From positions 62,001 through 126,000 of the forward strand of contig JACKCC010000007.1 in the NCBI GenBank assembly GCA_020634245.1: a DNA stretch of 64,000 nucleotides, in the 5' to 3' direction. The DNA is from Ardenticatenaceae bacterium. Its GTDB lineage: Bacteria; Chloroflexota; Anaerolineae; Promineifilales; Promineifilaceae. The notes under the pieces were generated by a model. That model was not told where the DNA came from, made no database searches, and saw nothing but the letters and a program-made list of their open reading frames with translations. Positions 44,592-53,745 of this stretch are shown one piece after another (position 1 is the stretch's first letter; each line of letters opens with the position of its first letter). Both the position numbers and the translations under genes were made by a program.

Positions 44592-45140
44592 ATGAATCAG
44601 GAAGAACTTATTTTACTCAATCGAGCGCGGTCACTGGAGCAAGAAGCTCTGGCAGAGATTCATGAACGGTATTACACGCCAATCTACCGCTACATTTCCT
44701 TCCGGGTAAACGAACCCCAGATGGCAGAGGATTTGACCAGTGAAGTTTTCCTGCGTTTGCTCAACGCGCTGCGTGATCGCAATGCCCCCCAAAACACGCT
44801 GCGCGGCTGGCTGTATGGCGTGGCCTCCAACCTTGTAAAGGAATATTACCGGCAAAAGAGGCGGGCCAATTTGACTATTCTGGATGAATCGATTGTTGGC
44901 GACGGCCAATCGTTAACGCAGCAGTTGGACAGCAAACTGTTGGGAGAAAAGATGTTGACGATTATTAAGGGTCTGACGGAAGAACAGCAAAATGTGATCG
45001 CGTTACGGTTTGGCTTTGAAATGCCGATTAAGGAAGTGGCGGAACTGATGGGTAAAAGTGAAGGCTCGGTCAAAATGTTGCAGGCACGGGCCATCGCTAC
45101 GCTGTCAAGCCGGATTCCCGCAGGAGTGATGGCCGCATGA
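44592..45140 (+). CDS. ECF-type RNA polymerase sigma factor
   Basis: 182 residues. Region 2: ALAEIHERYYTPIYRYISFRVNEPQMAEDLTSEVFLRLLNAL and RGWLYGVASNLVKEYYRQKRR. Region 4: LTEEQQNVIALRFGFEMPIKEVAELMGKSEGSVKMLQARAIATL. No extra C-terminal domain. The ATG at 44592 has GGAG about 10 nt upstream; the ATG at 44577 lacks a ribosome-binding site. The stop overlaps the next start in an ATGA, so it is translationally coupled to the DUF5667 membrane protein, which probably acts on it like an anti-sigma factor. The paired palindromes upstream are candidate control sites. Confidence 0.93.
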   Translation: MNQEELILLNRARSLEQEALAEIHERYYTPIYRYISFRVNEPQMAEDLTSEVFLRLLNALRDRNAPQNTLRGWLYGVASNLVKEYYRQKRRANLTILDESIVGDGQSLTQQLDSKLLGEKMLTIIKGLTEEQQNVIALRFGFEMPIKEVAELMGKSEGSVKMLQARAIATLSSRIPAGVMAA

Positions 45141-46045
45141 AACTGATTCCTGAAGAATTGTACGTCGCTTGTCTGGAAGCATTGGAAAATGGGGAGCCGG
45201 CCGCGCAGATTTTGGCCCGTTATCCTGAATTTGCCGATGAATTACGGCCGTTTCTAACCACGGCCGTTCACCTGACCCAATTACCCATCCAACCCACCCT
45301 GGCCGCCCAACATGCCTCGCAGCAACAGTTCCTACGCCAAACCACCACATTGCGCACAGCGGCCCAATCACGCTATACCCGGCGACGCTGGTACCAACTG
45401 TTGGCCCCAGTCATATCCCTGATTCTTCTCTTGGTCGTGGGCGGCTCTCTGGTCATGGCTTCCGACAGTGCCCAGCCCGGCGATGCTTTGTACGGTGCGC
45501 GGCAGTGGATCGACTCGATTCGCTTTACGCCGACGGCCGTGCCGGAACCGTCACCCTCGCCCACGCAGACCCCGCGTCCGCAGGAAACGAAGATTGTGGT
45601 GGAGAACACGGCCGTACCCACCGCCACCACTCCGGTAGAAAACAATCCCACGAACACGCCGACGTTGACTAAAGCTGTGGTTACGGAAACGGCCGTGCCT
45701 TTACCCACCGCCACCTCCACCGCTGCAGCCACGGCAACGGCAACGATCCAAACCATCACGCCAACGCCCACAGCCGATGATGATGGCGATAACAGCCCCA
45801 ATGACAACGATGATGACGGCAACAGCAACGACGATGCCGGTAATGACAACAGTGGCAGCGACGACAACGGCAACGATAACCAAAACTACAACGATAACAA
45901 CAATGACAACGATGATGGTAGCGGCAATTCCGGCCCAGGCAGCAATAACAACGACAACGACGATGATGGTGGTGGCAATTCCGGCCCGGGCAACAATAAC
46001 AACGATAACGACAACGACAATGACGACGATGACAACAAACCTTGA
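45137..46045 (+). CDS. DUF5667-type membrane protein with Asp/Asn-rich tail, coupled to an ECF sigma factor
   Basis: 302 residues. The cytoplasmic N-terminus (LEALENGEPAAQILARYPEFADELRPFL) is typical of proteins encoded beside ECF sigma factors in this kind of genome. One membrane helix follows (LLAPVISLILLLVVGGSLVMA), then the DUF5667 signature DSAQPGDALYGARQWID, a Thr/Pro-rich stalk, and about 80 residues made almost only of Asp, Asn and Gly. The last part is outside the membrane and highly acidic, so calcium binding is plausible. A role as a membrane-bound regulator of the sigma factor is inferred from the ATGA overlap. The repetitive tail is prone to length change. A paralogous design recurs at 53936-54697. 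Confidence 0.8.
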   Translation: MKLIPEELYVACLEALENGEPAAQILARYPEFADELRPFLTTAVHLTQLPIQPTLAAQHASQQQFLRQTTTLRTAAQSRYTRRRWYQLLAPVISLILLLVVGGSLVMASDSAQPGDALYGARQWIDSIRFTPTAVPEPSPSPTQTPRPQETKIVVENTAVPTATTPVENNPTNTPTLTKAVVTETAVPLPTATSTAAATATATIQTITPTPTADDDGDNSPNDNDDDGNSNDDAGNDNSGSDDNGNDNQNYNDNNNDNDDGSGNSGPGSNNNDNDDDGGGNSGPGNNNNDNDNDNDDDDNKP

Positions 46046-46091
46046 TCATCATTGACTTGAATGATTGGCCGTTCCAAACAAGGATGTAATC

Positions 46092-47321
46092 ATGACTCTA
46101 CTACCCAAACCACGCATTTTGCTTTATTCCCACGACACCTATGGGCTTGGTCATCTACGCCGCAGCCTGTCGATAGCCCACCAGATCGCCCAGGACATTC
46201 CCGGTTCGCACCAACTGCTGCTGACCGGCTCAATGGTCGCCGGTGCATTCGCTCTGCCGCCCCGGCTGGATTTGGTTAAGCTGCCCGCCTTGAGCAAACG
46301 TTCCAGCGGCGAGTACAAAGCACGGACACTGCCGCTGACCCTCAAACAAACGCTGGCCTGGCGCGAACAAATTATTTTGCAAGCCGCCGTCAATTTCCGG
46401 CCCCATTTAGTTTTGGTTGATAAGGTGGCCGCCGGGGTTCATGGTGAACTTTTACCCACCCTACGCCATCTGCGTACCTGGTCGCCGGACACCAAAATAA
46501 TCCTGGGTATGCGCGACATCGAAGACAGCCCGGACGTCACCCGGCAGGAATGGGAGGAAAAAAATACCCACACGCTGCTCAACGACGTCTATCATCGCAT
46601 TTTGTTTTATGGTCAGCGGGACGTGTTCGACCCAATTACGGCCTACGATATGTCTTTGCCGGCGGCGGCGAAGCTGGTGGAGTGCGGCTATGTGCGGCGC
46701 ACGGCCGTTTCCCGCCAACCAGATGCCGTCCGCCGCGAGCTGAACATCGGCGACAAGCCGCTCATTCTGGTCACCGTCGGCGGCGGTGGTGATGGTTACG
46801 ACATCGCCCAGACCTACCTGGATATGTTTGTAGACGATACGGCCGTGCCCTACCACAGCGTCATCGTCACCGGTCCGTTGATGCCCCGCGCCAAACGCAA
46901 AGCGCTGCGGCAGGCCATCCAAAACCGGCCCGTCACTCTGCTGGAGTTCACGCCCGATTTGACCAGCTATCTCAAAGCGGCCGATCTGGTAGTGAGCATG
47001 GCCGGCTACAACACCGTCTGCGAAATCCTCTCGCTGCAAAAACGGGCCTTGCTCATTCCCCGCACCCGCGTCCGCGAAGAGCAGCTTATTCGCGCCCAGG
47101 CGCTGGCCGACCGCGGGCTGGCCCACCTGCTGCTGCCGGAGGAGTTGACGCCACAGCGGCTGGCTACCCAAATCGAGGCCGCCCTGGCCGCGCCGCGCCC
47201 CCGCGTCAGCCTGAACATGAACGCCCTGGGAAACGTCAGCCAGACCATCGCCGCCATGCTGCAAGAAGAAGTCCCGGCTTTTGTCCCCAACGGACATGGC
47301 CGTCAGCCGGTCATTTTTTGA
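46092..47321 (+). CDS. GT-B fold glycosyltransferase (MurG/GT28-like)
   Basis: 409 residues starting MTLLPKPRILLYSHDTYGLGHLRRSLSIAHQIAQD, the N-terminal Rossmann half with a GHLRR-type acceptor loop. The C-terminal half has LILVTVGGGGDGYDIAQTYLDMF, VIVTGPLMP, VTLLEFTPDLTSYLKAADLVVSMAGYNTVCEILSLQKRALLIPR, the nucleotide-sugar site typical of GT28/MurG-like enzymes. Donor and acceptor unknown. AAGGATG lies 5 nt before the ATG at 46092. It heads the glycosyltransferase/exporter group that runs to 52828. Confidence 0.87.
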   Translation: MTLLPKPRILLYSHDTYGLGHLRRSLSIAHQIAQDIPGSHQLLLTGSMVAGAFALPPRLDLVKLPALSKRSSGEYKARTLPLTLKQTLAWREQIILQAAVNFRPHLVLVDKVAAGVHGELLPTLRHLRTWSPDTKIILGMRDIEDSPDVTRQEWEEKNTHTLLNDVYHRILFYGQRDVFDPITAYDMSLPAAAKLVECGYVRRTAVSRQPDAVRRELNIGDKPLILVTVGGGGDGYDIAQTYLDMFVDDTAVPYHSVIVTGPLMPRAKRKALRQAIQNRPVTLLEFTPDLTSYLKAADLVVSMAGYNTVCEILSLQKRALLIPRTRVREEQLIRAQALADRGLAHLLLPEELTPQRLATQIEAALAAPRPRVSLNMNALGNVSQTIAAMLQEEVPAFVPNGHGRQPVIF

Positions 47322-47335
47322 AATCATATGTAAAC

Positions 47336-47384
47336 GGAGCGCGGTCTGCCAGACCGCAAAGGGCAAGCAAGCTGCTCGCGCTCC
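47336..47384 (+). repeat. REP-like folded element, copy B, in a glycosyltransferase leader
   Basis: It begins GGAGCGCGGTCTGCCAGACC and ends GCTGCTCGCGCTCC. Outer arms GGAGCGCG/CGCGCTCC, an inner hairpin (GCGGTCT/AGACCGC) and a small AGCA/TGCT hairpin are visible. TAGGAG and the start codon of the next gene follow within 25 bp. It is a near-copy of the element at 44307-44356. Confidence 0.65.
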
Positions 47385-47406
47385 CATTTTTATAGGAGAT
47401 TTTGCC

Positions 47407-48690
47407 ATGAAGATTGCTTATATTTTGAAGATGTACCCCCGCTTTTCCGAAACCTTTATCGTGAACGAAATTCTGGAATTGGAACGCCAGGGCGTAGACG
47501 TGCGGATTTATTCACTGCGCAAACCGGATGACGGCCGTTTCCATGCCCAACTGTCCCTCGTCAAAGCCAACGTCGTCTACACCCCCGAATACCCCGACAG
47601 AGAGCCGGAACGGGTGCAGGCCGCCGAAGATACCGTCCGCGCCGCATACCCGGAGCGTTACCTGGCCTTGCGGGCTTATGCCGAATCGCGCGGTCATCCC
47701 TACGCCATCAAGCGCTTCCAGCAAGCCTGCGTCATCGCTGCCCATCTGCTGGGGCATCCAGTGCACGCCATGCATGCCCATTTCGCCTCCAGCGCCAGCC
47801 GGGTGGCCAACTACGTCAAGCATCTCATCGGCCTGCCCTACAGTATCGCCGCCCACGCCAAAGACATCTACCATGAAGATGTTCAACTCGGCTCGCTGCA
47901 AGGCAAAATTCGCGATGCCCGCTTTGTTGTCACCGTCAGCCGCTTCAACCAGGCCCATTTGCAGGCCTTGATGGGCGACCAATCAGCCGACATCCGCTGC
48001 CTATACAACGGCATCGACCGTGACCGTTTCCAGCCGGGAGCCGATGGTCAACGCCAGCCCAATCTTATCCTTGGCGTCGGGCGGCTGGTAGAAAAGAAAG
48101 GGTTTGCCGACCTCATCCGCGCCTGCCATTTGCTCCGGCAGTGGGGTGTTGCTTTCCGCTGTGAAATCATCGGTAAGGGCGATTTGCGCGATTCCTTGCA
48201 AATGCTGATTGATGAATTGGATTTGGCCGACCAGGTCAAGCTGATTGGTCCGCAGCCGCAAGACGGCGTACTGGAAGCTTACCGGCGCTCGGTAGTCTTT
48301 GCCCTGCCTTGCATCATCGGCAGCGATGGCAATCGGGATGGCCTGCCCACCGTTTTGCTGGAAGCGATGTCCACCGGTCTGCCTGTCGTTTCCACGGCGC
48401 TAACCGGCATTCCCGAAATTATCGACCATGACGAAAACGGGTTGATTGTGCCGCCCGGCGATCCGGAAACATTGGCCCACGCGCTGGCCAGCCTGCTGCA
48501 AAATCATGCTTATCGAGAGCAGATGGGCAAAGCGGCGCAGCAAAAAGTGGCTTGTGCCTTTGACGTGCGCCACAACGTGGCCCAACTGCATCGCTGGCTG
48601 GCCGAGCCAATCCGCGAACCGGCTTACCAATCGGGGCCTATCATTGTCGACTCGCCCTACTCACCACTTGTACAAGGAGAACTGGCATGA
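47407..48690 (+). CDS. Glycosyltransferase family 4 type enzyme
   Basis: 427 residues. The N-terminus MKIAYILKMYPRFSETFIVNEILELERQG is the hallmark of a group of GT4 polysaccharide glycosyltransferases. The C-terminal half has NLILGVGRLVEKKGFADLIRA, the EX7E motif region in NRDGLPTVLLEAMSTGLPVVSTALTGIPEIIDHDENGLIVPPGD, and a C-terminal helix. Both GT-B halves are complete. TAGGAG lies 8 nt before the ATG at 47407; the frame remains open upstream but runs through the repeat, so 47407 is the start. The stop overlaps the next ATG (ATGA). Confidence 0.92.
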   Translation: MKIAYILKMYPRFSETFIVNEILELERQGVDVRIYSLRKPDDGRFHAQLSLVKANVVYTPEYPDREPERVQAAEDTVRAAYPERYLALRAYAESRGHPYAIKRFQQACVIAAHLLGHPVHAMHAHFASSASRVANYVKHLIGLPYSIAAHAKDIYHEDVQLGSLQGKIRDARFVVTVSRFNQAHLQALMGDQSADIRCLYNGIDRDRFQPGADGQRQPNLILGVGRLVEKKGFADLIRACHLLRQWGVAFRCEIIGKGDLRDSLQMLIDELDLADQVKLIGPQPQDGVLEAYRRSVVFALPCIIGSDGNRDGLPTVLLEAMSTGLPVVSTALTGIPEIIDHDENGLIVPPGDPETLAHALASLLQNHAYREQMGKAAQQKVACAFDVRHNVAQLHRWLAEPIREPAYQSGPIIVDSPYSPLVQGELA

Positions 48691-50948
48691 ACATTCTTTA
48701 CATTTGCGCCGATCGCGGCATTCCCATTCGCGGCCACAAGGGTGCGGCCGTGCACGTCCGGGCGATGTGCGCGGCATTTACCAAAGCCGGACATCGGGTG
48801 ACGGTTGTCACGCCGCGCCCCGGCCCGGTTGATGGCCCGGCACCTCAGGCTGAAATCGTCTACATCCCGCTGCCTTCACGCAGTGACGATGCTCCGGATG
48901 AGATGACCGCCCGTGATTGGCAGTCGCAGGCGTACCGGAATGTGTTGTTTACGGCCGTTCACCAACTTTTCCAAAAGCATAATTACGATTTGATTTACGA
49001 ACGATACTCACTGTGGAGCGACGTGGGGGGGCGGCTGTCCAGCGCCACCCGGCTGCCGCTGGTGCTGGAAGTCAACGCCCCGCTCCTGGAAGAAGCCGCC
49101 CGTTACCGCAGCCTCTCCGATTACGATCTGGCCGATCGAATCGAAGCCGTCCAATTCAAGGCAGCTCAGGTTATTTCTGTGGTGTCACGGCCGTTGCAGG
49201 CGTACGTCGTTCGCCAGGGAGCAGCAGCGTGCAAGGTTCACGTCTTGCCCAACGGCGTTGATCCGCAAGCGTTCCATCCTGCCGTGCGCGGCGGCGCGGT
49301 GCGCGGTCGCTATGACCTGGAGGAGCGTTTTGTGATTGGCTTTGCCGGGCGGGCTCGTCCCTGGCATGATCTGCCAACCCTGCTGCAAGCAGTGGCTCAA
49401 CTTCACGAAAGCGATCCGCGTTACCACTTGCTGCTGGTGGGACAGATGCCCGAGGATTTGACCGGGCAGGTGAAACGGCTGGGATTGACGCAGGCAGTGA
49501 CGGCTACCGGCCCGATCCCCCACGATGAGATTCCCGAACATCTGGCGGCGATGGACACGGCCGTTTCCTCCCACCTGGCGCTGACCGATTTCTACTTTTC
49601 ACCGCTGAAGCTGTACGAATACCTGGCTTGCGGCGTGCCCACCGTCGCCGCCGACATCGGCCAGCCGTCTACCCTGATTCAGGAAGGCGAGACGGGCCTG
49701 CTCTACCAGCCGGGAGATGCGGCGTCATTGGCGGCCAAAATCCGCCAACTGGCGTCGGATCCGGCGGCGGCGCGGCAAATGGCCTGGCAGGGGGCCGTCC
49801 AGATGCTGCAAAATTACACCTGGGACCAAAATGCGGCAGCGGTGGTGGATTGGGTACGGCCGTTGCCGCCCCAATCCCCACCCAAAAACGACGACACCAT
49901 CGACCTGCCCATCCTGGATCGCAAGCTGCGGCAGCGGCTGTACCGTGCCACCCGGCCTGACCTAGTCGTGCGCTTTTTGGGCCGCTCCCTGCCAACTTTT
50001 GGCAAAAAGGGGCCGGCCCGGTTGAAAAGAATCGAACAAATTGAGGTATTGAAATACAAACCGGGGCGGCGCTGCGTGCTAAGGTATGAGTTGGACGGCC
50101 GTTCCCGCCACAACAAACGCCCCATCCATACCCAAATCATTGGCAAAGTATTCCGCGACGACCGTGGATTGCGGCTGCACAAGCTGCAAAAAATGTTATG
50201 GCACAACGGCTTTGGCGCAGGGGCAGCCGATGGCATCACCGTTCCCAACTCGCTGGCCTACATCCCGGAGATGCGGATGCAAGTGCAGGCCTGTGCGCCG
50301 GGGGAAACGCTCAATGAATTGGCTGAGCGGATGAACATCAGGCCGCTCATGCCGCTGGCGGCGCGCGGCCTGGCCAAGCTGCACAACCTGCCGGTTCCCA
50401 TCCCGGCCAACGGCGACGGCCCGCTGGAAATGAAATCTTATCTGCTGGGCGACGAGTTGAAGAATCTGGATCGGTTCACGGCCAGCCTGGAAGCGGATCG
50501 GCCGCGAGCCATGCCGGTGGTGCTGGCCCTGCGCCACCAACTGCTGGCCTGGGCCGACCGGCTGCCTGCACTGCCAGCGGCGGCTCCCATTCACCGGGAT
50601 TTTTACTACAGCCAGCTTTTATTCCACGATGGCGAACTGACGCTGATTGACTTTGACTTGTTTGCGCTGGGTGATCCGGCCATTGATGTGGCCAATTTCA
50701 TCGCCCACCTGCATTTCCTGGGGATGGATAGGCTGGACGGGTTTGATGCGCTGGCTGAGGAAGCAGAACGGTTTTTGGAGGCGTACGGCCGTTACCGACC
50801 CATCGATGACTCCTTCCGCGAACGGCTGACTTTTTACAAAGCAGCGACCTTTTTCCGGCTGCTCAATGTGGTGGCTCCCCGGCCCGGCTTGGTGCATCTG
50901 TTTGAGCCACTGCTGGCCCACACAACGGCCGCATTGGAGCTGGTATGA
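48687..50948 (+). CDS. Fusion of a GT4-type glycosyltransferase and an aminoglycoside-phosphotransferase-like kinase
   Basis: 753 residues. Residues 1-395 are a GT-B glycosyltransferase (MNILYICADRGIPIRGHKGAAVHVRAM; VIGFAGRARPWHDLPTLLQA; FSPLKLYEYLACGVPTVAADIG). Residues 420-753 resemble choline/aminoglycoside kinases: a RYELDGRS-type N-lobe region, then the catalytic loop APIHRDFYYSQLLFHDGELTLIDFDLFALGDPAIDVANFIAHL, holding HxD and the DFD metal motif. The fusion suggests that one polypeptide both transfers and phosphorylates a sugar, or that the kinase half modifies the acceptor. It is coupled by ATGA overlaps to genes on both sides. Confidence 0.88.
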   Translation: MNILYICADRGIPIRGHKGAAVHVRAMCAAFTKAGHRVTVVTPRPGPVDGPAPQAEIVYIPLPSRSDDAPDEMTARDWQSQAYRNVLFTAVHQLFQKHNYDLIYERYSLWSDVGGRLSSATRLPLVLEVNAPLLEEAARYRSLSDYDLADRIEAVQFKAAQVISVVSRPLQAYVVRQGAAACKVHVLPNGVDPQAFHPAVRGGAVRGRYDLEERFVIGFAGRARPWHDLPTLLQAVAQLHESDPRYHLLLVGQMPEDLTGQVKRLGLTQAVTATGPIPHDEIPEHLAAMDTAVSSHLALTDFYFSPLKLYEYLACGVPTVAADIGQPSTLIQEGETGLLYQPGDAASLAAKIRQLASDPAAARQMAWQGAVQMLQNYTWDQNAAAVVDWVRPLPPQSPPKNDDTIDLPILDRKLRQRLYRATRPDLVVRFLGRSLPTFGKKGPARLKRIEQIEVLKYKPGRRCVLRYELDGRSRHNKRPIHTQIIGKVFRDDRGLRLHKLQKMLWHNGFGAGAADGITVPNSLAYIPEMRMQVQACAPGETLNELAERMNIRPLMPLAARGLAKLHNLPVPIPANGDGPLEMKSYLLGDELKNLDRFTASLEADRPRAMPVVLALRHQLLAWADRLPALPAAAPIHRDFYYSQLLFHDGELTLIDFDLFALGDPAIDVANFIAHLHFLGMDRLDGFDALAEEAERFLEAYGRYRPIDDSFRERLTFYKAATFFRLLNVVAPRPGLVHLFEPLLAHTTAALELV

Positions 50949-52828
50949 GCGATACGGCCATAAAAAAAGAACGATGCCCGCGGAAAAACGTCCAATACAT
51001 TCCGCTGATTGGTATTGACGCCCGCTACCTGCATTATCTGAAACCGTTCGGCTTGCTGCTGTCCGGTTCAATTATTTTGATTGTGGCTGTGGCTCTGCTG
51101 GATGTAGTCGCGCCCTGGCCATTGAAGTTTATCGTGGACAATGTGCTGGGCGGCGATCCGTTTACCGGCCCGGTGGGAGATTGGTTGACGGTGAATGTGG
51201 GGACGGATCAACGGGTGTTAACGGCCGTACTCGGTATGGCCCTGCTCCTAATTACCGTCCTTCAAGGGGGCATCGCCTTTGCCTACGAATACATGAATGG
51301 TCTCATCCAGGAGCGTTCCACCTTCCTGCTGCGTTCCGACGTATTCGCCCACGTCCAGCGACTGCCGTTGCAATTCTTTGACCAGAGCCGCCTGGGCGAC
51401 GTGCTCAAGCGGGTCACCGACGACTCCGGCAAAATTATGAGTGCATTGGTGAACAGCAGCGGTCAATTCCTGGTCGATACCGTCAAATTCACCGGATTTG
51501 CCGTCGTGATGCTCTTTGTCAACTGGCGTTTTTCGGTCATCGTGCTGGCTTACGTGCCGCTGATGCTTTTCCTCTACGTCACCTTCCGCCAGAACATCCG
51601 CGAGACGGCCCGCGTGGCCCGCAAGCAGGAAGGGGAGATGATGAACCTGACGCTGGAAACGCTGGGCGCAATCCGTGAAGTCAAGGCGTTTGGCCGGGAA
51701 GACCACCAGCAGGCCCAGTTTGAACAGCACGGCCGGGATCGCATTCAATCGGCACTGCGTTCCATCCGCTGGGAAGCGTCGTTCAGCCCGGTGATTGATT
51801 TTATCCAGGCCGGCAGCACGGCAGCCGTCATCTGGTACGGCGTTTCGCAGGTGTTGATTGGTCAGTTCAGTATTGGCGACTTGCTCATTTTTATGGCCTA
51901 CCTGAAAGACATCTACCGGCCGCTGCGACATTTCAGCAAGCTGTCGGCCGATTTGCAGAAGGCGGCGGCCAGCGGCGACCGGTTAGGCAAGGTACTGGAT
52001 GCCGAGATGGGCATTCAGGATGCGCCGGATGCGCAACCGCTGCGGCGGGCGCGGGGCGAAATTGGCTGGCAGCATGTCGATTTTGCTTATCCCAGCGCGC
52101 CGGATCAGCCTATTTTGCGAGACATTAACTTGCACGTTCATGCGGGGCAGGTTGTGGCGTTGGTGGGCGGCACGGGGGCCGGTAAATCGACGTTGAGCAG
52201 TTTGCTGATGCGCTTTTATGAGGTGAGTAACGGCCGTATCCTCCTCGACGGGCAGGATATTCGCCAAATCCGGCTGGACGATTTGCGGCAGCAGTTTGCC
52301 ATTGTGCCCCAAGAGTCGGTGCTGTTCGCCCGGTCGGTGCGCGACAATATCGCCTACGGCCGTCCCAACGCCGGTGATGAGGCCATCTACGCCGCCGCCA
52401 AAGCGGCCAACGCCCACGAATTCATCCAACGACTGCCGGAAGGGTATGACACGATTGTCGGCGAGCGGGGTGGCACGCTTTCCGGCGGTCAGCGGCAGCG
52501 CATCGCCATCGCCCGCGCCCTGCTGCGTGACGCTCCCATCCTCATCCTGGATGAGCCGACGGCGGCACTGGATGCCAAATCGGAGGATTTGGTGATGGGG
52601 GCGCTGGATCGACTGATGCAGGGGCGGACGACGTTCATCATCGCCCACCGCCTGTCCACAATTCGGGACGCCGATTTGATTGTGGTGCTGGATAACGGCC
52701 GTATCGTTGAACAAGGCAATCACGAGGAATTGCTACGACAAAATGGTCATTACGCCCGGCTGGTGAGTCTGCAAATGGGCGAGGGTGTGGTTGACGGCCG
52801 TGAATTCGGCTTGATTCGTAATCCGTAA
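50945..52828 (+). CDS. ABC exporter half-transporter (MsbA-like)
   Basis: 627 residues with a fused membrane domain (six predicted helices, residues about 35-330; DVLKRVTDDSGKI and EVKAFGREDHQ are coupling-region hallmarks) and a C-terminal ATPase: Walker A VALVGGTGAGKST (about 405-416), Q-loop VPQESVLFARSVRDNIAYG, signature TLSGGQRQRIAIARAL, Walker B LILDEPTAALD, and H-loop IIAHRLSTI. Dimers of such proteins flip lipids or glycolipids outward, which suits the glycosyltransferases upstream. The last residues (EFGLIRNP) are encoded by the start of a near-tandem repeat, so the C-terminus has probably been extended by it. It overlaps the upstream gene by 4 nt. Confidence 0.93.
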   Translation: MSDTAIKKERCPRKNVQYIPLIGIDARYLHYLKPFGLLLSGSIILIVAVALLDVVAPWPLKFIVDNVLGGDPFTGPVGDWLTVNVGTDQRVLTAVLGMALLLITVLQGGIAFAYEYMNGLIQERSTFLLRSDVFAHVQRLPLQFFDQSRLGDVLKRVTDDSGKIMSALVNSSGQFLVDTVKFTGFAVVMLFVNWRFSVIVLAYVPLMLFLYVTFRQNIRETARVARKQEGEMMNLTLETLGAIREVKAFGREDHQQAQFEQHGRDRIQSALRSIRWEASFSPVIDFIQAGSTAAVIWYGVSQVLIGQFSIGDLLIFMAYLKDIYRPLRHFSKLSADLQKAAASGDRLGKVLDAEMGIQDAPDAQPLRRARGEIGWQHVDFAYPSAPDQPILRDINLHVHAGQVVALVGGTGAGKSTLSSLLMRFYEVSNGRILLDGQDIRQIRLDDLRQQFAIVPQESVLFARSVRDNIAYGRPNAGDEAIYAAAKAANAHEFIQRLPEGYDTIVGERGGTLSGGQRQRIAIARALLRDAPILILDEPTAALDAKSEDLVMGALDRLMQGRTTFIIAHRLSTIRDADLIVVLDNGRIVEQGNHEELLRQNGHYARLVSLQMGEGVVDGREFGLIRNP

Positions 52829-52874
52829 TCGGAAGACGGTATACGGAACGCGGAACACTGTATACAGAGCACAG
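52813..52874. repeat. Near-tandem repeat at the 3' end of the exporter gene
   Basis: ATTCGTAATCCGTAATCGG is followed by TATACGGAACGCGGAACAC and TATACAGAGCACAG, variations on CGTAATC and ACGGAAC units. It overlaps the last codons of the exporter gene and fills the gap to the TPR gene. Confidence 0.55.
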
Positions 52875-52876
52875 AA

Positions 52877-53731
52877 ATGAATAATGGAAAACGCTGGTTC
52901 AGGATAAGCCTGATTTTGATGATGATACTGCCGCTGGTGGTAACGGGGTTGGCATTTAAGACGCTGGCCACAACGGAAACAGCCGATCTGGTAATTGGTA
53001 CGCCACTAGTGATAACACCCACGAAAACCGCTCTGGCAACGGCCGTTCCCCCCACACCGGCCCCAGACCCGAATGATTTGTACGCAGCGGCCATCGCCGC
53101 TTATCAAGGTGGTGAATTTGCGCAGGCGGAAACGCTGCTACGACAAACTTTAGCTTTGGTTCCTGAGGAAGCGGACGTGTACAACAGCCTGGGCCTGACA
53201 CTGGCTCAACAGAACCGATTGGGGGAGGCGGTGGCAGCTTATGAAACGGCCGTTGCCCTCAATCCCGCCCTGGCCGAAGCCCACTACAATTTAGGGGCAG
53301 TTTACCAATCGCAAGAACGCTGGCCGGCGGCGGAAGCGGCCTACCGGGCGGCCAGCGCTGCTGATGCCGGGTTTGCGCTGGCTTATAACGGGCTGGGTGA
53401 CGTCCATCAAGAACAATCTCAGCCGGAAGCAGCCCTGGCCGCGTATCAACAGGCGGCGGCGTTACAGCCTGACCTGGCCGTCATCCAGCGCAATCTGGGG
53501 CTGGTTTATGCCCAGTTGGGCGAGTTGGATAAGGCGGCGGCGGTGTTGGAAACGGCCGTGGCCCTGGAACCCGACTACGCTCCCGCCCATTATGATCTGG
53601 CCATCGTTTACGCCAATCAAGGAAACACAACGCTGGCCCGCCGCCATCTGGAACACGTATTGGCTCTGGAACCGGTCGGCACGCCCCTGGCCACCGCCGC
53701 CGTTGAGCAGTTGGCCCGTTTAGCCCCCTAA
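52877..53731 (+). CDS. TPR-repeat protein with N-terminal membrane anchor
   Basis: 284 residues. A signal-anchor (FRISLILMMILPLVVTGLAF) is followed by a Thr/Pro linker and about six TPR units from residue 65 on: AAIAAYQGGEFAQAETLLRQTLALVPEEADVYNSLG, then ALNPALAEAHYNLGAVY, ALQPDLAVIQRNLGLVYAQLG, ALEPDYAPAHYDLAIVYANQG. It probably scaffolds partner proteins on the outer face of the membrane. The gap to the exporter gene is 48 bp, so it may be the last gene of that operon. The ribosome-binding site is weak. Confidence 0.85.
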   Translation: MNNGKRWFRISLILMMILPLVVTGLAFKTLATTETADLVIGTPLVITPTKTALATAVPPTPAPDPNDLYAAAIAAYQGGEFAQAETLLRQTLALVPEEADVYNSLGLTLAQQNRLGEAVAAYETAVALNPALAEAHYNLGAVYQSQERWPAAEAAYRAASAADAGFALAYNGLGDVHQEQSQPEAALAAYQQAAALQPDLAVIQRNLGLVYAQLGELDKAAAVLETAVALEPDYAPAHYDLAIVYANQGNTTLARRHLEHVLALEPVGTPLATAAVEQLARLAP

Positions 53732-53745
53732 TTTTCTTCAAAATT

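Noticed and set aside
45756..46052. Cys/His/Arg-rich minus-strand frame looking like a metal-binding protein
   Set aside because: Composition is an artefact of reading the Asp/Asn-coding repeats backwards.
46461..47408. Minus-strand open frame of 315 codons
   Set aside because: Antisense to a convincing glycosyltransferase; caused by GC-rich codon structure.
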